Of a stretch of 64,000 nt of DNA, positions 53,348 through 62,085 are shown in pieces. Source of the DNA: Actinomadura luzonensis (GTDB taxonomy: Bacteria; Actinomycetota; Actinomycetes; Streptosporangiales; Streptosporangiaceae). The position numbers and the translations under genes were made by a program. The stretch is from positions 3,787,001 to 3,851,000 of the forward strand of contig NZ_JAKRKC020000001.1 of assembly GCF_022664455.2 (NCBI RefSeq), in the 5' to 3' direction. The notes beneath the pieces are model-generated. The model saw only the letters and a program-made list of their open reading frames with translations, made no database searches and was not told the DNA's origin. The first letter of the stretch is position 1. Each line of letters begins with the position of its first letter.

Positions 53348-54334
53348 TCATCGGGCGGGCGGGGTCCCCACCATGGAGCTCACGTCGACCCTGCTCCTCA
53401 GGTAGCCGAACTCGTACATCAGGTCGGAGACCCGCTGGATGCGGGCGGCGCTGAGCGAGGTGGGGAAGGTGCCCATCGCCATCGTCATCGCCGCGTCCCT
53501 GGGGGTGCCGGTGAAGCCGGCGACGGTCTCGGCCAGCAGCGCGCGGTCGGTGGCGGCCAGCGCCTGCCCCCTGGTGAGCGCGCGCTGGAACGCGGCGGTG
53601 GTCCTCGGGTGCCGGCGCACCCACTCCTCGGTGGCGGCCCAGCCGTCGACGGGCAGCTTGTCGGTGGGGCCGGTGTTGGTGTCGAGCAGCAGCTTCGCGC
53701 CGGCCCGCTGGGCGTCGGACAGGAACGGCTCGACCATCCAGGCGGCGTCGACCCGGCCGTCGCGGAGCGCGGCGAGCTGGCTCTGGAAGTCGATGGCGAC
53801 GAACCTCACCTGGCCGGGGGCGATGAGGTACGGCTTGAGGTGCGCGCTGACGGACATGGTGCCGAGGTTGGCCAGGGAGTTGACGGCGATGGTGCGGCCC
53901 TTGAGGTCCTGCGGCGTCTCCAGCGGGGAGTTCTCCGGCACCACGACGCCGGCGATGCCGGGGGCGGCCTGCAGCGCGTCGGCGACGATCTTGAGGCGGG
54001 CGGTGCCGGCGCTCTGGACGTTGATGAGGGAGACGTAGCTGCCCTTGAAGACGTCCATGCCGCCGGCCAGGACGCGCGGCATGACGGCCTGCGGCGCCTG
54101 GATGATCTCGGTCTCGACGGTCAGGCCCTCGGCCGCGAAGAAGCCCTTGGCCTTCGCGATGTACAGCCCGGCGGAGGAGGGCGTGGGGCTGACGCCGACG
54201 TGCAGGGTGGTCTTCTCCGGCCCGGCGGCCGTGGGACCAGAGGCGGGGGCGGGGCCCAGGACGCCGCAGGCGGCGGTCGCCACCAGGGCGGCGAGCGCCG
54301 CGAGACGCACGCGCGGTGCGTGCCCGCTCTCCAT
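53348..54334 (-). CDS. ABC transporter substrate-binding lipoprotein (paralog)
   Basis: About 328 residues from MESGHAPRVRLAALAALVAT, with lipobox TAAC for lipid attachment. LHVGVSPTPSSAGLYIAKAK, GFFAAEGLTVETEIIQAPQA and DLKGRTIAVNSLANLG closely match the downstream binding protein, so the two arose by tandem duplication. The key segment VMPRVLAGGMDVFKGSYVSL differs from VMPKILNGSMDAFLTSYVSL in the paralog, which may give different ligand preference. First gene of the four-gene unit. Confidence 0.9.
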   Translation of the reverse strand: MESGHAPRVRLAALAALVATAACGVLGPAPASGPTAAGPEKTTLHVGVSPTPSSAGLYIAKAKGFFAAEGLTVETEIIQAPQAVMPRVLAGGMDVFKGSYVSLINVQSAGTARLKIVADALQAAPGIAGVVVPENSPLETPQDLKGRTIAVNSLANLGTMSVSAHLKPYLIAPGQVRFVAIDFQSQLAALRDGRVDAAWMVEPFLSDAQRAGAKLLLDTNTGPTDKLPVDGWAATEEWVRRHPRTTAAFQRALTRGQALAATDRALLAETVAGFTGTPRDAAMTMAMGTFPTSLSAARIQRVSDLMYEFGYLRSRVDVSSMVGTPPAR

Positions 54335-54641
54335 GACCTCTCCCTCGGCGCCCTCGGCGGATCGGATCGTTCGGCGGAACGGACGGCCAGGCGGTGATCT
54401 TACAACAGGGTTCGCTTTTGTGCCCGCCGAATTGAACGTCACTCCCGCCACCCCATGTCCCATTTCGCGGCTTTTTTGGAGATATGGCGGAAATAGTAGT
54501 CAATGGCCATTTCAGGGGAAGTCAGTTGTGTAGTCAGCATACCCATTTAGCCCTTCCGCACAGGTATGCTCAAATTGCGCTCTCTGCACAAGGGTGCCTG
54601 CTGTCTCATAGGTGCTGACCGGGTGAGAGGGAGCCAGCGAG
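54335..54641. promoter_or_regulatory. AT-rich divergent promoter region with long inverted repeat
   Basis: This 307-bp gap has the lowest GC in the window and holds no credible gene. AGCATACC (54536-54543) and GGTATGCT (54563-54570) are perfect 8-bp arms 19 bp apart; the second arm contains a -10-like TATGCT for the sensor kinase gene. GTAGTCA also occurs twice (54496 and 54530 areas). On the minus strand TAAGAT near 54403 may be the -10 for the binding-protein operon. Confidence 0.5.
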
Positions 54642-57600
54642 GTGAATCAGTCGAACGCGGACATTCACCGCCCGTCCTCGCCGCCCGCCGGCGCCCCGCG
54701 CCGCCGCCGCCTCAGGCTGCGGGACCTGCGCGTGCGGGCCCGGCTCATCGCGCTCATCCTCATCCCGACCGGGGTCGGGGTGCTGGTCGGCGGGCAGCAG
54801 GTCGTCGACCACTGGAGCGCCGCCGAGCGCTATCGCCGCGTGCTGGACAAGGCCGAGCTCAGCGCCTCGGTCACCGCCGCGGCCCACGAGCTGGCCCTCG
54901 AACGCGACCTCGCCGTGCACTACGTCGGCGCCGGCCGCGCCGCGCCTCGGGAGCGGCCGCTGCGCGCCCAGTTCGGCCACGTGGACCGGGCCGTCGCCGA
55001 GCTGCGCGCGAGGGCCGGCCGCATCACCGCCGACCACGGCGACGGCGCCTGGCTGCTCACCCGGCAGCTCCTCGCCCGGCTGCCGGAGCTCGCCGCCGTG
55101 CGCGCCACCGTCCTCGGCACCCGGCTCCTCGCCCTGCCCACGCTCACCAAGTACGCCCAGCTCATCGCCGCTCTCCAGCAGCTGCACGACGAGGTCGGCC
55201 AGGGCGGCGAGAACGAGCCGCTGAACGCCTCCGTGCGCGCCCTGTCCGCGCTGGCCAAGGCGCACGAGGCCGCCTCCCAGCAGCGCGGGCTGCTCGCGGC
55301 GGTGGCGGCGGCCGGCCGCTTCCGCACCGGCGAGCTGGAGCGCCTCACCGCCGCCCGCGCCCAGCAGGACAGCGAGCTGGAGGTGTTCCGGTCGGTGGCC
55401 ACGCTGGAGCAGCGCCAGGCATACGACGACATCGTCACCGGCACGCTGGTGGACCGGGCCGAGGTGATCCGGCTGCGCGCCCTGGCCGAGGCGGCCCGCC
55501 GCGGGGACGTCGACATCGTGCCCGGCAGCGGCCAGGACGCCGAGCGCTGGTTCGAGGCGATGAGCGGCACCGTGGACGGCATGTGGACGGTCCAGCGGCG
55601 GCTCGGCGACTCGATCATCGTGCAGAGCCGCACCCTCGGCGACGCCGCGCGGCGGGACGCCGTGGTGGCCGCCACCGTCATCCTGCTGCTGCTGATGGCC
55701 GTCCTGCTGCTCACGGCCATCGTGGCGCACTCGCTGGTCACCCCGCTGCGGCGGCTGCGGCGCGAGGCCCTCGCCGTGGCCGAGGTCCGGCTGCCGCACA
55801 CCGTGCGGCTGCTGCGCGAGCGCGAGGACGGCCGGCCGCCCGCCGTCGCCCCCATCGACGTCGACTCCTGGGACGAGGTCGGCGAGGTGGCGCGCGCCTT
55901 CGACGAGGTGCACCGCGAGGCCGTCCGGCTGGCGGGCGAGGAGGCGCGGCTGCGGGCCGACGTCAACGCCATGTTCGTCGACCTGTCGCGGCGCAGCCAG
56001 ACGCTGGTGCAGCGGCTCATCCAGCACCTCGCCGAGCTGGAGCGGGACGAGAGCGGCGGCGGGGACGGCGGCAGGGTCGGCGGCGGGGACGGCAGCGGGG
56101 ACGGCCGGGACGGGCGAGCGGCCAGCCTCGCCACGGCCGGCCACCTGGCGACGCGGATGCGGCGGACCAACGAGAGCCTGCTGGTGCTGGCCGGCCAGGA
56201 GCCGCCGGGGCGGCGGGGCGCGCCGCTGCCGCTGACGGACGTGGTGCGGGCCGCGCTGGCGGAGGTGGAGCAGCACGAGCGCGTGGACAGCCGGGTCGGG
56301 CCGGTGCAGGCGGTGGCCGGGCGGGCGGTCGCGGACGTCGTGCACCTGCTGGCGGAGCTGGTGGAGAACGCGCTGTCCTTCTCGCCCCGGGAGACCCGCG
56401 TCCGCGTCACCGCCGAGGCGGCCGACGCGCCCGGAGGCCCGGGTCCGGTGGCCGACGGCGGTCGCGGTGATTGGGGCGGTCGCGGGGCCGGCGGGGGTCG
56501 CGGGGCCGGCGGCGGTCGCGGGGGCGAAGGCGGTCGCGGTCGCGAAGGCGGTCGCGGTCGCGAGGGCGGGGGCGGGGTCGTGCTGTGCGTGGCCGATCGC
56601 GGGATCGGGATGACGCCCGAGGAGATCGCGCAGGCCAACGAGCGGCTGGCGCGGGGCGGGGAGCTGGACGCGTCGGTGTCGCGGCGGATGGGGCTGTTCG
56701 TGGTGGCGCGGCTGGCGCGGCGGCACGGGATCGGGGTGCGGGTGCGGGCGCGTGACGGGGGCGGGCTGCTCGCCCTGGTGCTGCTCCCGGCCTCGCTCCT
56801 GCGCCCGCCCCCACCGCCCGCCGCGGCCGTCAGGACCGGGCCGTTCCCCTCCGCCACGGCCGTGACCGGGCCGTTCCCCTCCCCTCGGGCCGTCAGGACC
56901 GGGCCGTTCCCCTCCGCCACGGTCCCGGCCGGGCCGCCGTCCGCCGACGTCCCGATCGCGCCCGTTCCCTTGACCGCCGGTCCGGACGGCCCCGTCCGCG
57001 CCACCGCCGTCCCGGACGGACCCGCCCGCTCGACCACCGGTCCGGACGGACCCGTCCCGTTCGCCGGCCGTTCGCGCGGGCCGGGCGGGGGCGGGCGGCT
57101 CAGGGCCGTCGGAGGGGTGGGCGCCCGTGGCGGGCCGCCGGCGCGGGACCGGGCGCGGGACCGGGCGCCGGACCGGGCGCCGGATCGGGCGCTCGGGCCG
57201 GGGGTGTGCCCGGAGGAGGCCGCCGGAGGGGCGGAAGGCGTCTGGAGGAGGCCGCTGCGGCGGGCCGGCGGGGGCGAGCCCGGCGACTGGCCGTCGTTCG
57301 CCACCGATCCGGGCGATCCCGACGATCCCGGCGAGCTCGGGCCGCCCGGGGGCGAGCGGCCGTACGACGTCCTGGACGGAGCCGCGCCCGCCGCCACCGG
57401 CGCGGACGACGACTACCTGCCGATCTTCGCCGAGGTGGAGTCCGCCTGGTTCAACGGCGCGCCCACCGCCCGCTGGAGCTCCCCGCAGGCGGACGCCGGC
57501 TGGAGCGCCGCCGAGGCCGCCGCCACGCCGTCCGATCACGTCCCCACCACGGCGGGCCTGCCGAAACGGGTCCCGAAGGCGAACCTGGTGCCGGGCACCG

Positions 57601-57884
57601 CCGACAGCCTGTCCGCGCCCAGGGGTGTCGCGCCGATCGCGCGCCTGTCGCCGGACCGGGCGCGCCGCCGCATCGCCGGGTACCAGGAGGGGTTCCGGCG
57701 GGCCAGGGAACGCCTGCGCGCCGGCGACGTCCCGCCCGCCGACGTCCCGTTCGGGGACGTCCCGTTCCAGGACGTCCCGTTCCAGGACGTCCCGTTCCAG
57801 GACGTCCCGTTCCAGGACGTCCCGTTCGGGGACGTCCCGTTCCAGGACGGCCCGCTCAGCAACGGCCGGCCCGGCGACGGGTGA
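54642..57884 (+). CDS. nitrate/nitrite-sensor-type histidine kinase (CvnA-like), repeat-rich
   Basis: A protein of 1080 residues, GTG start with GAGGGAG upstream. Membrane helices at about 34-55 (LIALILIPTGVGVLVGG) and 348-372 enclose an extracellular helical nitrate-sensor-type domain. HAMP follows, then a helical dimerisation part (VNAMFVDLSRRSQTLVQRLI) and HATPase with N-box LLAELVENALSFSP and VADRGIGM. A Gly/Arg repeat insert of about 45 residues splits the ATPase domain (about 600-646). The long Pro/Gly tail contains DRAPDRAPDRA and DVPFQ repeats round a conserved block GLPKRVPKANLVPG and GYQEGFRRARERLR. The usual conservon partners (roadblock, DUF742, GTPase) do not follow. Confidence 0.88.
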   Translation: MNQSNADIHRPSSPPAGAPRRRRLRLRDLRVRARLIALILIPTGVGVLVGGQQVVDHWSAAERYRRVLDKAELSASVTAAAHELALERDLAVHYVGAGRAAPRERPLRAQFGHVDRAVAELRARAGRITADHGDGAWLLTRQLLARLPELAAVRATVLGTRLLALPTLTKYAQLIAALQQLHDEVGQGGENEPLNASVRALSALAKAHEAASQQRGLLAAVAAAGRFRTGELERLTAARAQQDSELEVFRSVATLEQRQAYDDIVTGTLVDRAEVIRLRALAEAARRGDVDIVPGSGQDAERWFEAMSGTVDGMWTVQRRLGDSIIVQSRTLGDAARRDAVVAATVILLLLMAVLLLTAIVAHSLVTPLRRLRREALAVAEVRLPHTVRLLREREDGRPPAVAPIDVDSWDEVGEVARAFDEVHREAVRLAGEEARLRADVNAMFVDLSRRSQTLVQRLIQHLAELERDESGGGDGGRVGGGDGSGDGRDGRAASLATAGHLATRMRRTNESLLVLAGQEPPGRRGAPLPLTDVVRAALAEVEQHERVDSRVGPVQAVAGRAVADVVHLLAELVENALSFSPRETRVRVTAEAADAPGGPGPVADGGRGDWGGRGAGGGRGAGGGRGGEGGRGREGGRGREGGGGVVLCVADRGIGMTPEEIAQANERLARGGELDASVSRRMGLFVVARLARRHGIGVRVRARDGGGLLALVLLPASLLRPPPPPAAAVRTGPFPSATAVTGPFPSPRAVRTGPFPSATVPAGPPSADVPIAPVPLTAGPDGPVRATAVPDGPARSTTGPDGPVPFAGRSRGPGGGGRLRAVGGVGARGGPPARDRARDRAPDRAPDRALGPGVCPEEAAGGAEGVWRRPLRRAGGGEPGDWPSFATDPGDPDDPGELGPPGGERPYDVLDGAAPAATGADDDYLPIFAEVESAWFNGAPTARWSSPQADAGWSAAEAAATPSDHVPTTAGLPKRVPKANLVPGTADSLSAPRGVAPIARLSPDRARRRIAGYQEGFRRARERLRAGDVPPADVPFGDVPFQDVPFQDVPFQDVPFQDVPFGDVPFQDGPLSNGRPGDG
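57726..57860 (+). repeat. nine 15-bp tandem repeats encoding DVPFQ
   Basis: Nine units of GACGTCCCGTTCCAG type encode DVPPA, DVPFG, four DVPFQ, DVPFG, DVPFQ and DGPLS at the very C-terminus of the sensor kinase. The four central units are nearly identical, a sign of recent slippage; each contains an aromatic residue and an acid, so it could be a multivalent binding tail. Confidence 0.95.
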
Positions 57885-57891
57885 ACGCGAA

Positions 57892-57920
57892 CGGGCCGTC
57901 CTCCCCGCGAGGACGGCCCG
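57892..57920. terminator. hairpin terminator between convergent genes
   Basis: CGGGCCGTCCTC and GAGGACGGCCCG form a perfect 12-bp stem with a 5-base loop, 7 bp after the sensor-kinase stop and before the end of the PRC-barrel-like gene. Confidence 0.8.
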
Positions 57921-57966
57921 CCCGTGTCGTCGGCCCTCCCGGAAGGCCCCTCCGGAAGGGCGCCGC

Positions 57967-58335
57967 TCAGCTCTCCTTGGCCAGGGAGGCGCCGTCGGCC
58001 GACAGGTGCACCACGTTCTCCTCTATGCGCGCGACCTGCTCGGGCGCGACGTACAGGTCGCGTGCGAACAGCCCGCGGGCGTCCACCTTCACGAAGCCGG
58101 TCCGCATCAGCCGCGCCGCGAGCGCGGGCGGCAGGTCGGGCTCGGCGTCCCTGAAGACGTCCGACAACACGGGCACGAAACCGCGCCCGCGCTCGGGCTC
58201 CTGTCCCTCGGTGGTGGCCGCCTGCGGGTCGCCCATTTTCACGAGCTCCACCGTCCCGACCTCCTTGCCGTCGCGGTCGACGACCTTCATGCCGGTGTGC
58301 ACCTGGCTGATGCCCGGCCTCTGAGGGGTATGCAC
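57967..58335 (-). CDS. PRC-barrel / DUF2171-like protein
   Basis: A protein of 122 residues. The GTG start at 58335 has AGGAG about 8 bases upstream. GISQVHTGMKVVDRDGKEVG, then TVELVKMGDP, is the start of a PRC-barrel-like or DUF2171 small beta domain; VKVDARGLFARDLYVAPEQV, then ARIEENVVHLS, ends the fold. Such domains occur in stress-response and ribosome-associated proteins. It is divergent from the FRG-domain gene with 102 bp between; no regulatory site is obvious there. Confidence 0.8.
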   Translation of the reverse strand: MHTPQRPGISQVHTGMKVVDRDGKEVGTVELVKMGDPQAATTEGQEPERGRGFVPVLSDVFRDAEPDLPPALAARLMRTGFVKVDARGLFARDLYVAPEQVARIEENVVHLSADGASLAKES

Positions 58336-58437
58336 GGCAACGCTCCTTTCTCGGTCCGGCCGTCACGACTACCCACCGCGCACCAGGAGAGTCCTCGATC
58401 ATGTGTGAGCCCCCTCGTCAGGGGAACGCGGTGCAGG

Positions 58438-59295
58438 ATGGACGTGGTGAAAGTGGCGTCGTGGCGGGAGCTGGACGACGCGATCGGGGAGGCCAGCCGC
58501 GGCGACGGCGCGACGCACGCGCATTCCACGCTGGTCTTCCGCGGCCTGTCGCGCAGCTCGTACTCGCACGTGTCGGGGCTGGCCCGGCTGGACGGCGACT
58601 ACGCGGAGCTGGAGTCGCACCTGCTGCGCAACTTCTGCAAGTACGCCCACCGGCAGGAGCCCGGCCCGACGGTCTGGGACTGGCTGGCGCTGGGGCAGCA
58701 CCACGGCCTGCCGACGCGGCTGCTGGACTGGACGTTCTCGCCGCTGGTGGCGCTGCACTTCGCGACCGCGTCGTGGCCGGAGGAGGACGGCCTGCTGCTG
58801 GCCCTGGACTGCGCGGGCGCGCACCGGCTGCTGCCGGAGCCGTTGCGCGAGGAGCTGGAGGAGGAGGGCGCGCTGGTCTTCACGACGGAGATGCTCGCCG
58901 AGCACGCGCCGGACCTGCGGTGCTTCGACCGGCTGGGCGGCGAGGAGCCGTTCCTGGCGTTCTTCGAGCCGCCGTCGCTGGACGAGCGGGTGGTCAACCA
59001 GTCGTCGGTGTTGTCGGCGCTGTCGGACCCGACGTACCAGCTCGAGGACTGGATGGCCGGGCATCCGGGGCTGTGGCGGGCCTGGCGGATCCCGTCGGAG
59101 GTGAAGGTGGAGATCAGGCAGCGGCTGGACCAGGCGAACATCACCGAGCGGGTGCTGCTGCCCGGCCTGGACGGGCTGGCGGAGTGGCTGCGCCGCTACT
59201 ACACCCCCGGCGGCGTCGGGCGCGGCCGGGGCGACGGCGGCGCGTCGATGGCCGAGGACGAGCGGCGCCACCGGCACGGCGACATGGACGGCTGA
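58438..59295 (+). CDS. FRG-domain protein
   Basis: About 285 residues. The FRG domain occupies the middle: STLVFRGLSRSSYSHVSGLA, WDWLALGQHHGLPTRLLDWT, then FSPLVALHFATA. The Phe-Arg-Gly and the GQHHGLPTRLLDW block are the family hallmarks. FRG proteins are widespread in bacteria and often lie in defence or toxin loci, but their biochemical activity is not established. The C-terminal tail is Gly/Asp/His rich. ATG preceded by GCAGG. No toxin-antitoxin partner or phage gene is visible beside it. Confidence 0.85.
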   Translation: MDVVKVASWRELDDAIGEASRGDGATHAHSTLVFRGLSRSSYSHVSGLARLDGDYAELESHLLRNFCKYAHRQEPGPTVWDWLALGQHHGLPTRLLDWTFSPLVALHFATASWPEEDGLLLALDCAGAHRLLPEPLREELEEEGALVFTTEMLAEHAPDLRCFDRLGGEEPFLAFFEPPSLDERVVNQSSVLSALSDPTYQLEDWMAGHPGLWRAWRIPSEVKVEIRQRLDQANITERVLLPGLDGLAEWLRRYYTPGGVGRGRGDGGASMAEDERRHRHGDMDG

Positions 59296-59460
59296 CGCCG
59301 CACCCGGACGGCGGGAGCCGCGACGCCGGGCCTGGACGGCAGGGGCGCCGGGTCCGGGTGGCGGAGCGCCTGATGGGACGGGGCGGGGCCCCTTGCCGGG
59401 ACGGGCGGCGCGACCGAGGATGGCGGGGACGAGCCCGCCTCTCGCCCGGAGGAGCGCTGG

Positions 59461-61023
59461 ATGCCCGATCTGGACGCCTTGTCGTTCGAGCCGCTGACCC
59501 CCGTCTCCTTCCTCGACCGCGCCGCCGACGCGCACGGCGACCGCCTGGCCGTGATCGACGGCGAGCGCCGCCTCACCTACCACGAGCTGCGCGACCGGTG
59601 CCGCCGCCTGGCGGGCGCGCTGGCGCCGCTGGCGGCGGGCCGCCCGGTGGCGGTGCTCGCGCCGAACACGTCCGTGCTGCTGGAGGCGAACTTCGGCGTG
59701 CCGTGGGCGGGCGTGCCGCTGGTGGCGGTCAACACCCGGCTGGCGGCGGGCGAGGTCGGCTACATCCTGGAGCACTCGGGGGCGGGCGTGCTGGTGCACG
59801 ACCCGGTCTTCGACGACCTGGTGGAGACCGCGCTGGCCGGGCTGGCCGAGCCGCCCCGCCTGGTCCGGGCCGGCGCCGGGTACGAGAGCCTGCTGGCGGA
59901 GGCCACCCCGATGGCGCTCACCCCGGCCGACGAGCGGGCGCTGCTGTCGATCAACTACACCTCGGGCACCACGGGCCGCCCGAAGGGCGTGATGTACCAC
60001 CACCGGGGCGCGTACCTGCAGGCCCTGGCCATGGTGGGGCACGCCGGGCTGTCGCCGGCGACCGTGCACCTGTGGACGCTGCCGATGTTCCACTGCAACG
60101 GCTGGTGCTTCCCGTGGGCGGTGACGGCCGCGGCCGGGACGCACGTGTGCCTGCCGCGGCCGGACCCGGCCGAGGTGTGGCGGCTGCTGCGCGCCGAGGG
60201 CGTGACGCACCTGGAGGGCGCGCCGACGGTGCTGTCCATGATCGCCTATGCGCCGGACGCCGCCCCGCTGGAGCGCACGGTGCGGGTCTCGACGGGCGGC
60301 GCGCCGCCGTCCCCCGCGATCCTGCGGCGCATGTCGGGCCTCGGCTTCGACGTCATCCACCTGTACGGGCTGACCGAGACGTTCGGCCCGGCGATGATCT
60401 GCGACTGGCGGCCGGAGTGGGACGCGCTGACCGGCGAGCAGCAGGCCCGGCTGAAGGCCCGCCAGGGCGTCGGCAACCTGATCTCCTGCACCGCCCGCGT
60501 CGTGGCGAAGGACGGCACGGAGGTCCCCGCCGACGGCGTCACGGTCGGGGAGATCGCGCTGCGCGGCAACAACGTCATGCTGGGCTACTTCCGCGACCCG
60601 GAGGCGACGGCGGCGGCCGCGCCGGACGGCTGGTTCCGCACCGGCGACCTCGGCGTCCGCCATCCCGACGGGTACGTGGAGCTGCGCGACCGCAGCAAGG
60701 ACGTGATCATCTCGGGCGGCGAGAACATCGCCTCGGTGGAGGTGGAGCAGGCCATCGCCGACCATCCGGCGGTGCTGGAGGTGGCGGTCGTCGCGGTGCC
60801 GGACGAGCACTGGGGCGAGGTGCCGGCCGCGTACGTGACGCTGCGCGAGGGCGCGACGGCCACCGCCGACGAGATCATGGAGCACGTGCGGTCGCGGCTG
60901 GCGCGGTTCAAGGTGCCGAAGGTGGTGGAGTTCGGCGAGCTGCCGAAGACCTCGACCGGCAAGATCCAGAAGTACGTCCTGCGGGACAAGGCGTGGGCGG
61001 GGCACGAGCGCCGCATCAACTGA
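59461..61023 (+). CDS. acyl-CoA synthetase (AMP-binding)
   Basis: A protein of 520 residues of the ANL superfamily. The AMP-binding P-loop is INYTSGTTGRPKGVMYHH; the aromatic motif is HLYGLTETFGPAMICDW; the A5-A8 region has WFRTGDLGVRHPDGYVELRD, then RSKDVIISGGENIAS; the C-terminal Lys is in LPKTSTGKIQKYVLRDKA. GGAGGAGCG before the ATG is an excellent ribosome site. It activates a fatty or aromatic acid to its CoA ester; substrate unknown. It stands alone between the FRG gene and a sulfotransferase. Confidence 0.95.
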   Translation: MPDLDALSFEPLTPVSFLDRAADAHGDRLAVIDGERRLTYHELRDRCRRLAGALAPLAAGRPVAVLAPNTSVLLEANFGVPWAGVPLVAVNTRLAAGEVGYILEHSGAGVLVHDPVFDDLVETALAGLAEPPRLVRAGAGYESLLAEATPMALTPADERALLSINYTSGTTGRPKGVMYHHRGAYLQALAMVGHAGLSPATVHLWTLPMFHCNGWCFPWAVTAAAGTHVCLPRPDPAEVWRLLRAEGVTHLEGAPTVLSMIAYAPDAAPLERTVRVSTGGAPPSPAILRRMSGLGFDVIHLYGLTETFGPAMICDWRPEWDALTGEQQARLKARQGVGNLISCTARVVAKDGTEVPADGVTVGEIALRGNNVMLGYFRDPEATAAAAPDGWFRTGDLGVRHPDGYVELRDRSKDVIISGGENIASVEVEQAIADHPAVLEVAVVAVPDEHWGEVPAAYVTLREGATATADEIMEHVRSRLARFKVPKVVEFGELPKTSTGKIQKYVLRDKAWAGHERRIN

Positions 61024-61197
61024 CCGCCTCCCCGAAGGCCACCGGCGCCCAGGCTGCCTCGCCGACGTGGCCCGGGGAGGGGCCGGCATAGGGCAGACTG
61101 CAAGGTGAAGGGCGACATGCGAGCCCGGCTCCGTTCCCGGGGCCGCGTCCGCCCACTCTCAGTCAACTTGCAGAAAAGGTCAGTACCCTCCCCCACC

Positions 61198-62085
61198 ATG
61201 AAGTGGCAGCGTAAGATCACCACCGCGCTGGAAAGGCACGCGGGCCTGCGTATCGAGCGGGTGGCCAAGGACGCCGCGCCGGCCGGGAGACCGGCCGCGA
61301 AAGCGGCCGGGCAGGTCAGGAAGGCCGCCGACGCCTCGTTCCGCCCGCCCGCCGATCCCGGGACCGACCGCCTGCTCAGGGCGCCCGTCTTCGTCATCTC
61401 GCCCGTCCGGTCCGGCTCGACGCTGCTGCGCTCGATGCTGAACGCGCACCCCGACCTGCACGCCCCGCACGAGCTGCACGTCCGCCGCCTCAGCGTCGAC
61501 TTCGGCACGAGCCTGGCGGAGAAGGCGATGGCCGCGCTCGGCCACAACAAGGCCGACCTGGAGCACCTGCTGTGGGACCGGGTGCTGCACCGCGAGCTGG
61601 TCCGCAGCGGCAAGCGGTACATCGTGGACAAGACCCCGGCCAACGCCTTCGCCTACGAACGGCTCGCCGCCTGCTGGCCGGACGCGCGCTTCGTGTTCCT
61701 GCTGCGCCACCCGGCCTCCATCGCGACCTCCTGGCACGAGGCCAGCCCGGACAAGCGCACCCCGGAGGAGGCGGCGGCCGACGCGCTGCGCTACATGAAG
61801 GCGGTGGAGCGTGCCAGAAAGGCGCTGCCCGGCCTGACCGTGCGCTACGAGGACCTGACCGCCGACCCGGAGAAGACGCTGCGCGAGCTGTGCGGCTTCC
61901 TCGCCGTCGACTGGGCGCCCGGCATGCTCAGCTACGGCACCCCCGACGTGGTCACCAAGGGCCTCGGCGACTGGAAGGACAAGATCCGCTCCGGCCAGGT
62001 GCAGCCCGGCCGCGAGCTGCCCGGCCCCGACGAGGTGCCCGACGTGCTGAAAGGCATGGCCAGGACGTGGGGGTACCTCCCGTGA
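61198..62085 (+). CDS. sulfotransferase
   Basis: About 295 residues from MKWQRKITTALERHAGLRIE. PAPS-binding loop APVFVISPVRSGSTLLRSML (5' phosphosulfate loop) and ARFVFLLRHPASIATSWHEA (3' phosphate region), then LTVRYEDLTADPEKTLRELC, define the stf0/sulfotransferase-3-like family. The basic N-terminus may associate with the membrane. It transfers sulfate from PAPS to a hydroxyl of a sugar or small molecule. The GT4 gene starts within its stop codon (GTGA), so sulfation and glycosylation are probably linked on one glycan or glycolipid. Confidence 0.88.
   Translation: MKWQRKITTALERHAGLRIERVAKDAAPAGRPAAKAAGQVRKAADASFRPPADPGTDRLLRAPVFVISPVRSGSTLLRSMLNAHPDLHAPHELHVRRLSVDFGTSLAEKAMAALGHNKADLEHLLWDRVLHRELVRSGKRYIVDKTPANAFAYERLAACWPDARFVFLLRHPASIATSWHEASPDKRTPEEAAADALRYMKAVERARKALPGLTVRYEDLTADPEKTLRELCGFLAVDWAPGMLSYGTPDVVTKGLGDWKDKIRSGQVQPGRELPGPDEVPDVLKGMARTWGYLP

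Noticed and set aside
54606..57539. A 977-codon open frame opposite the nitrate-type sensor kinase.
   Set aside because: Antisense shadow with biased composition and no recognisable motif; the plus-strand gene has a ribosome site, membrane helices and an ATPase domain.
57726..57860. Possible regulatory direct repeats (15 bp, nine copies).
   Set aside because: They are inside the coding frame and encode DVPFQ repeats with frame preserved, so a protein-level explanation is enough.
58399..61089. Long open frames on both strands covering the FRG and acyl-CoA synthetase genes.
   Set aside because: The two real genes have clear motifs and ribosome sites in other frames; these frames show Arg/Gly/Ala bias only.
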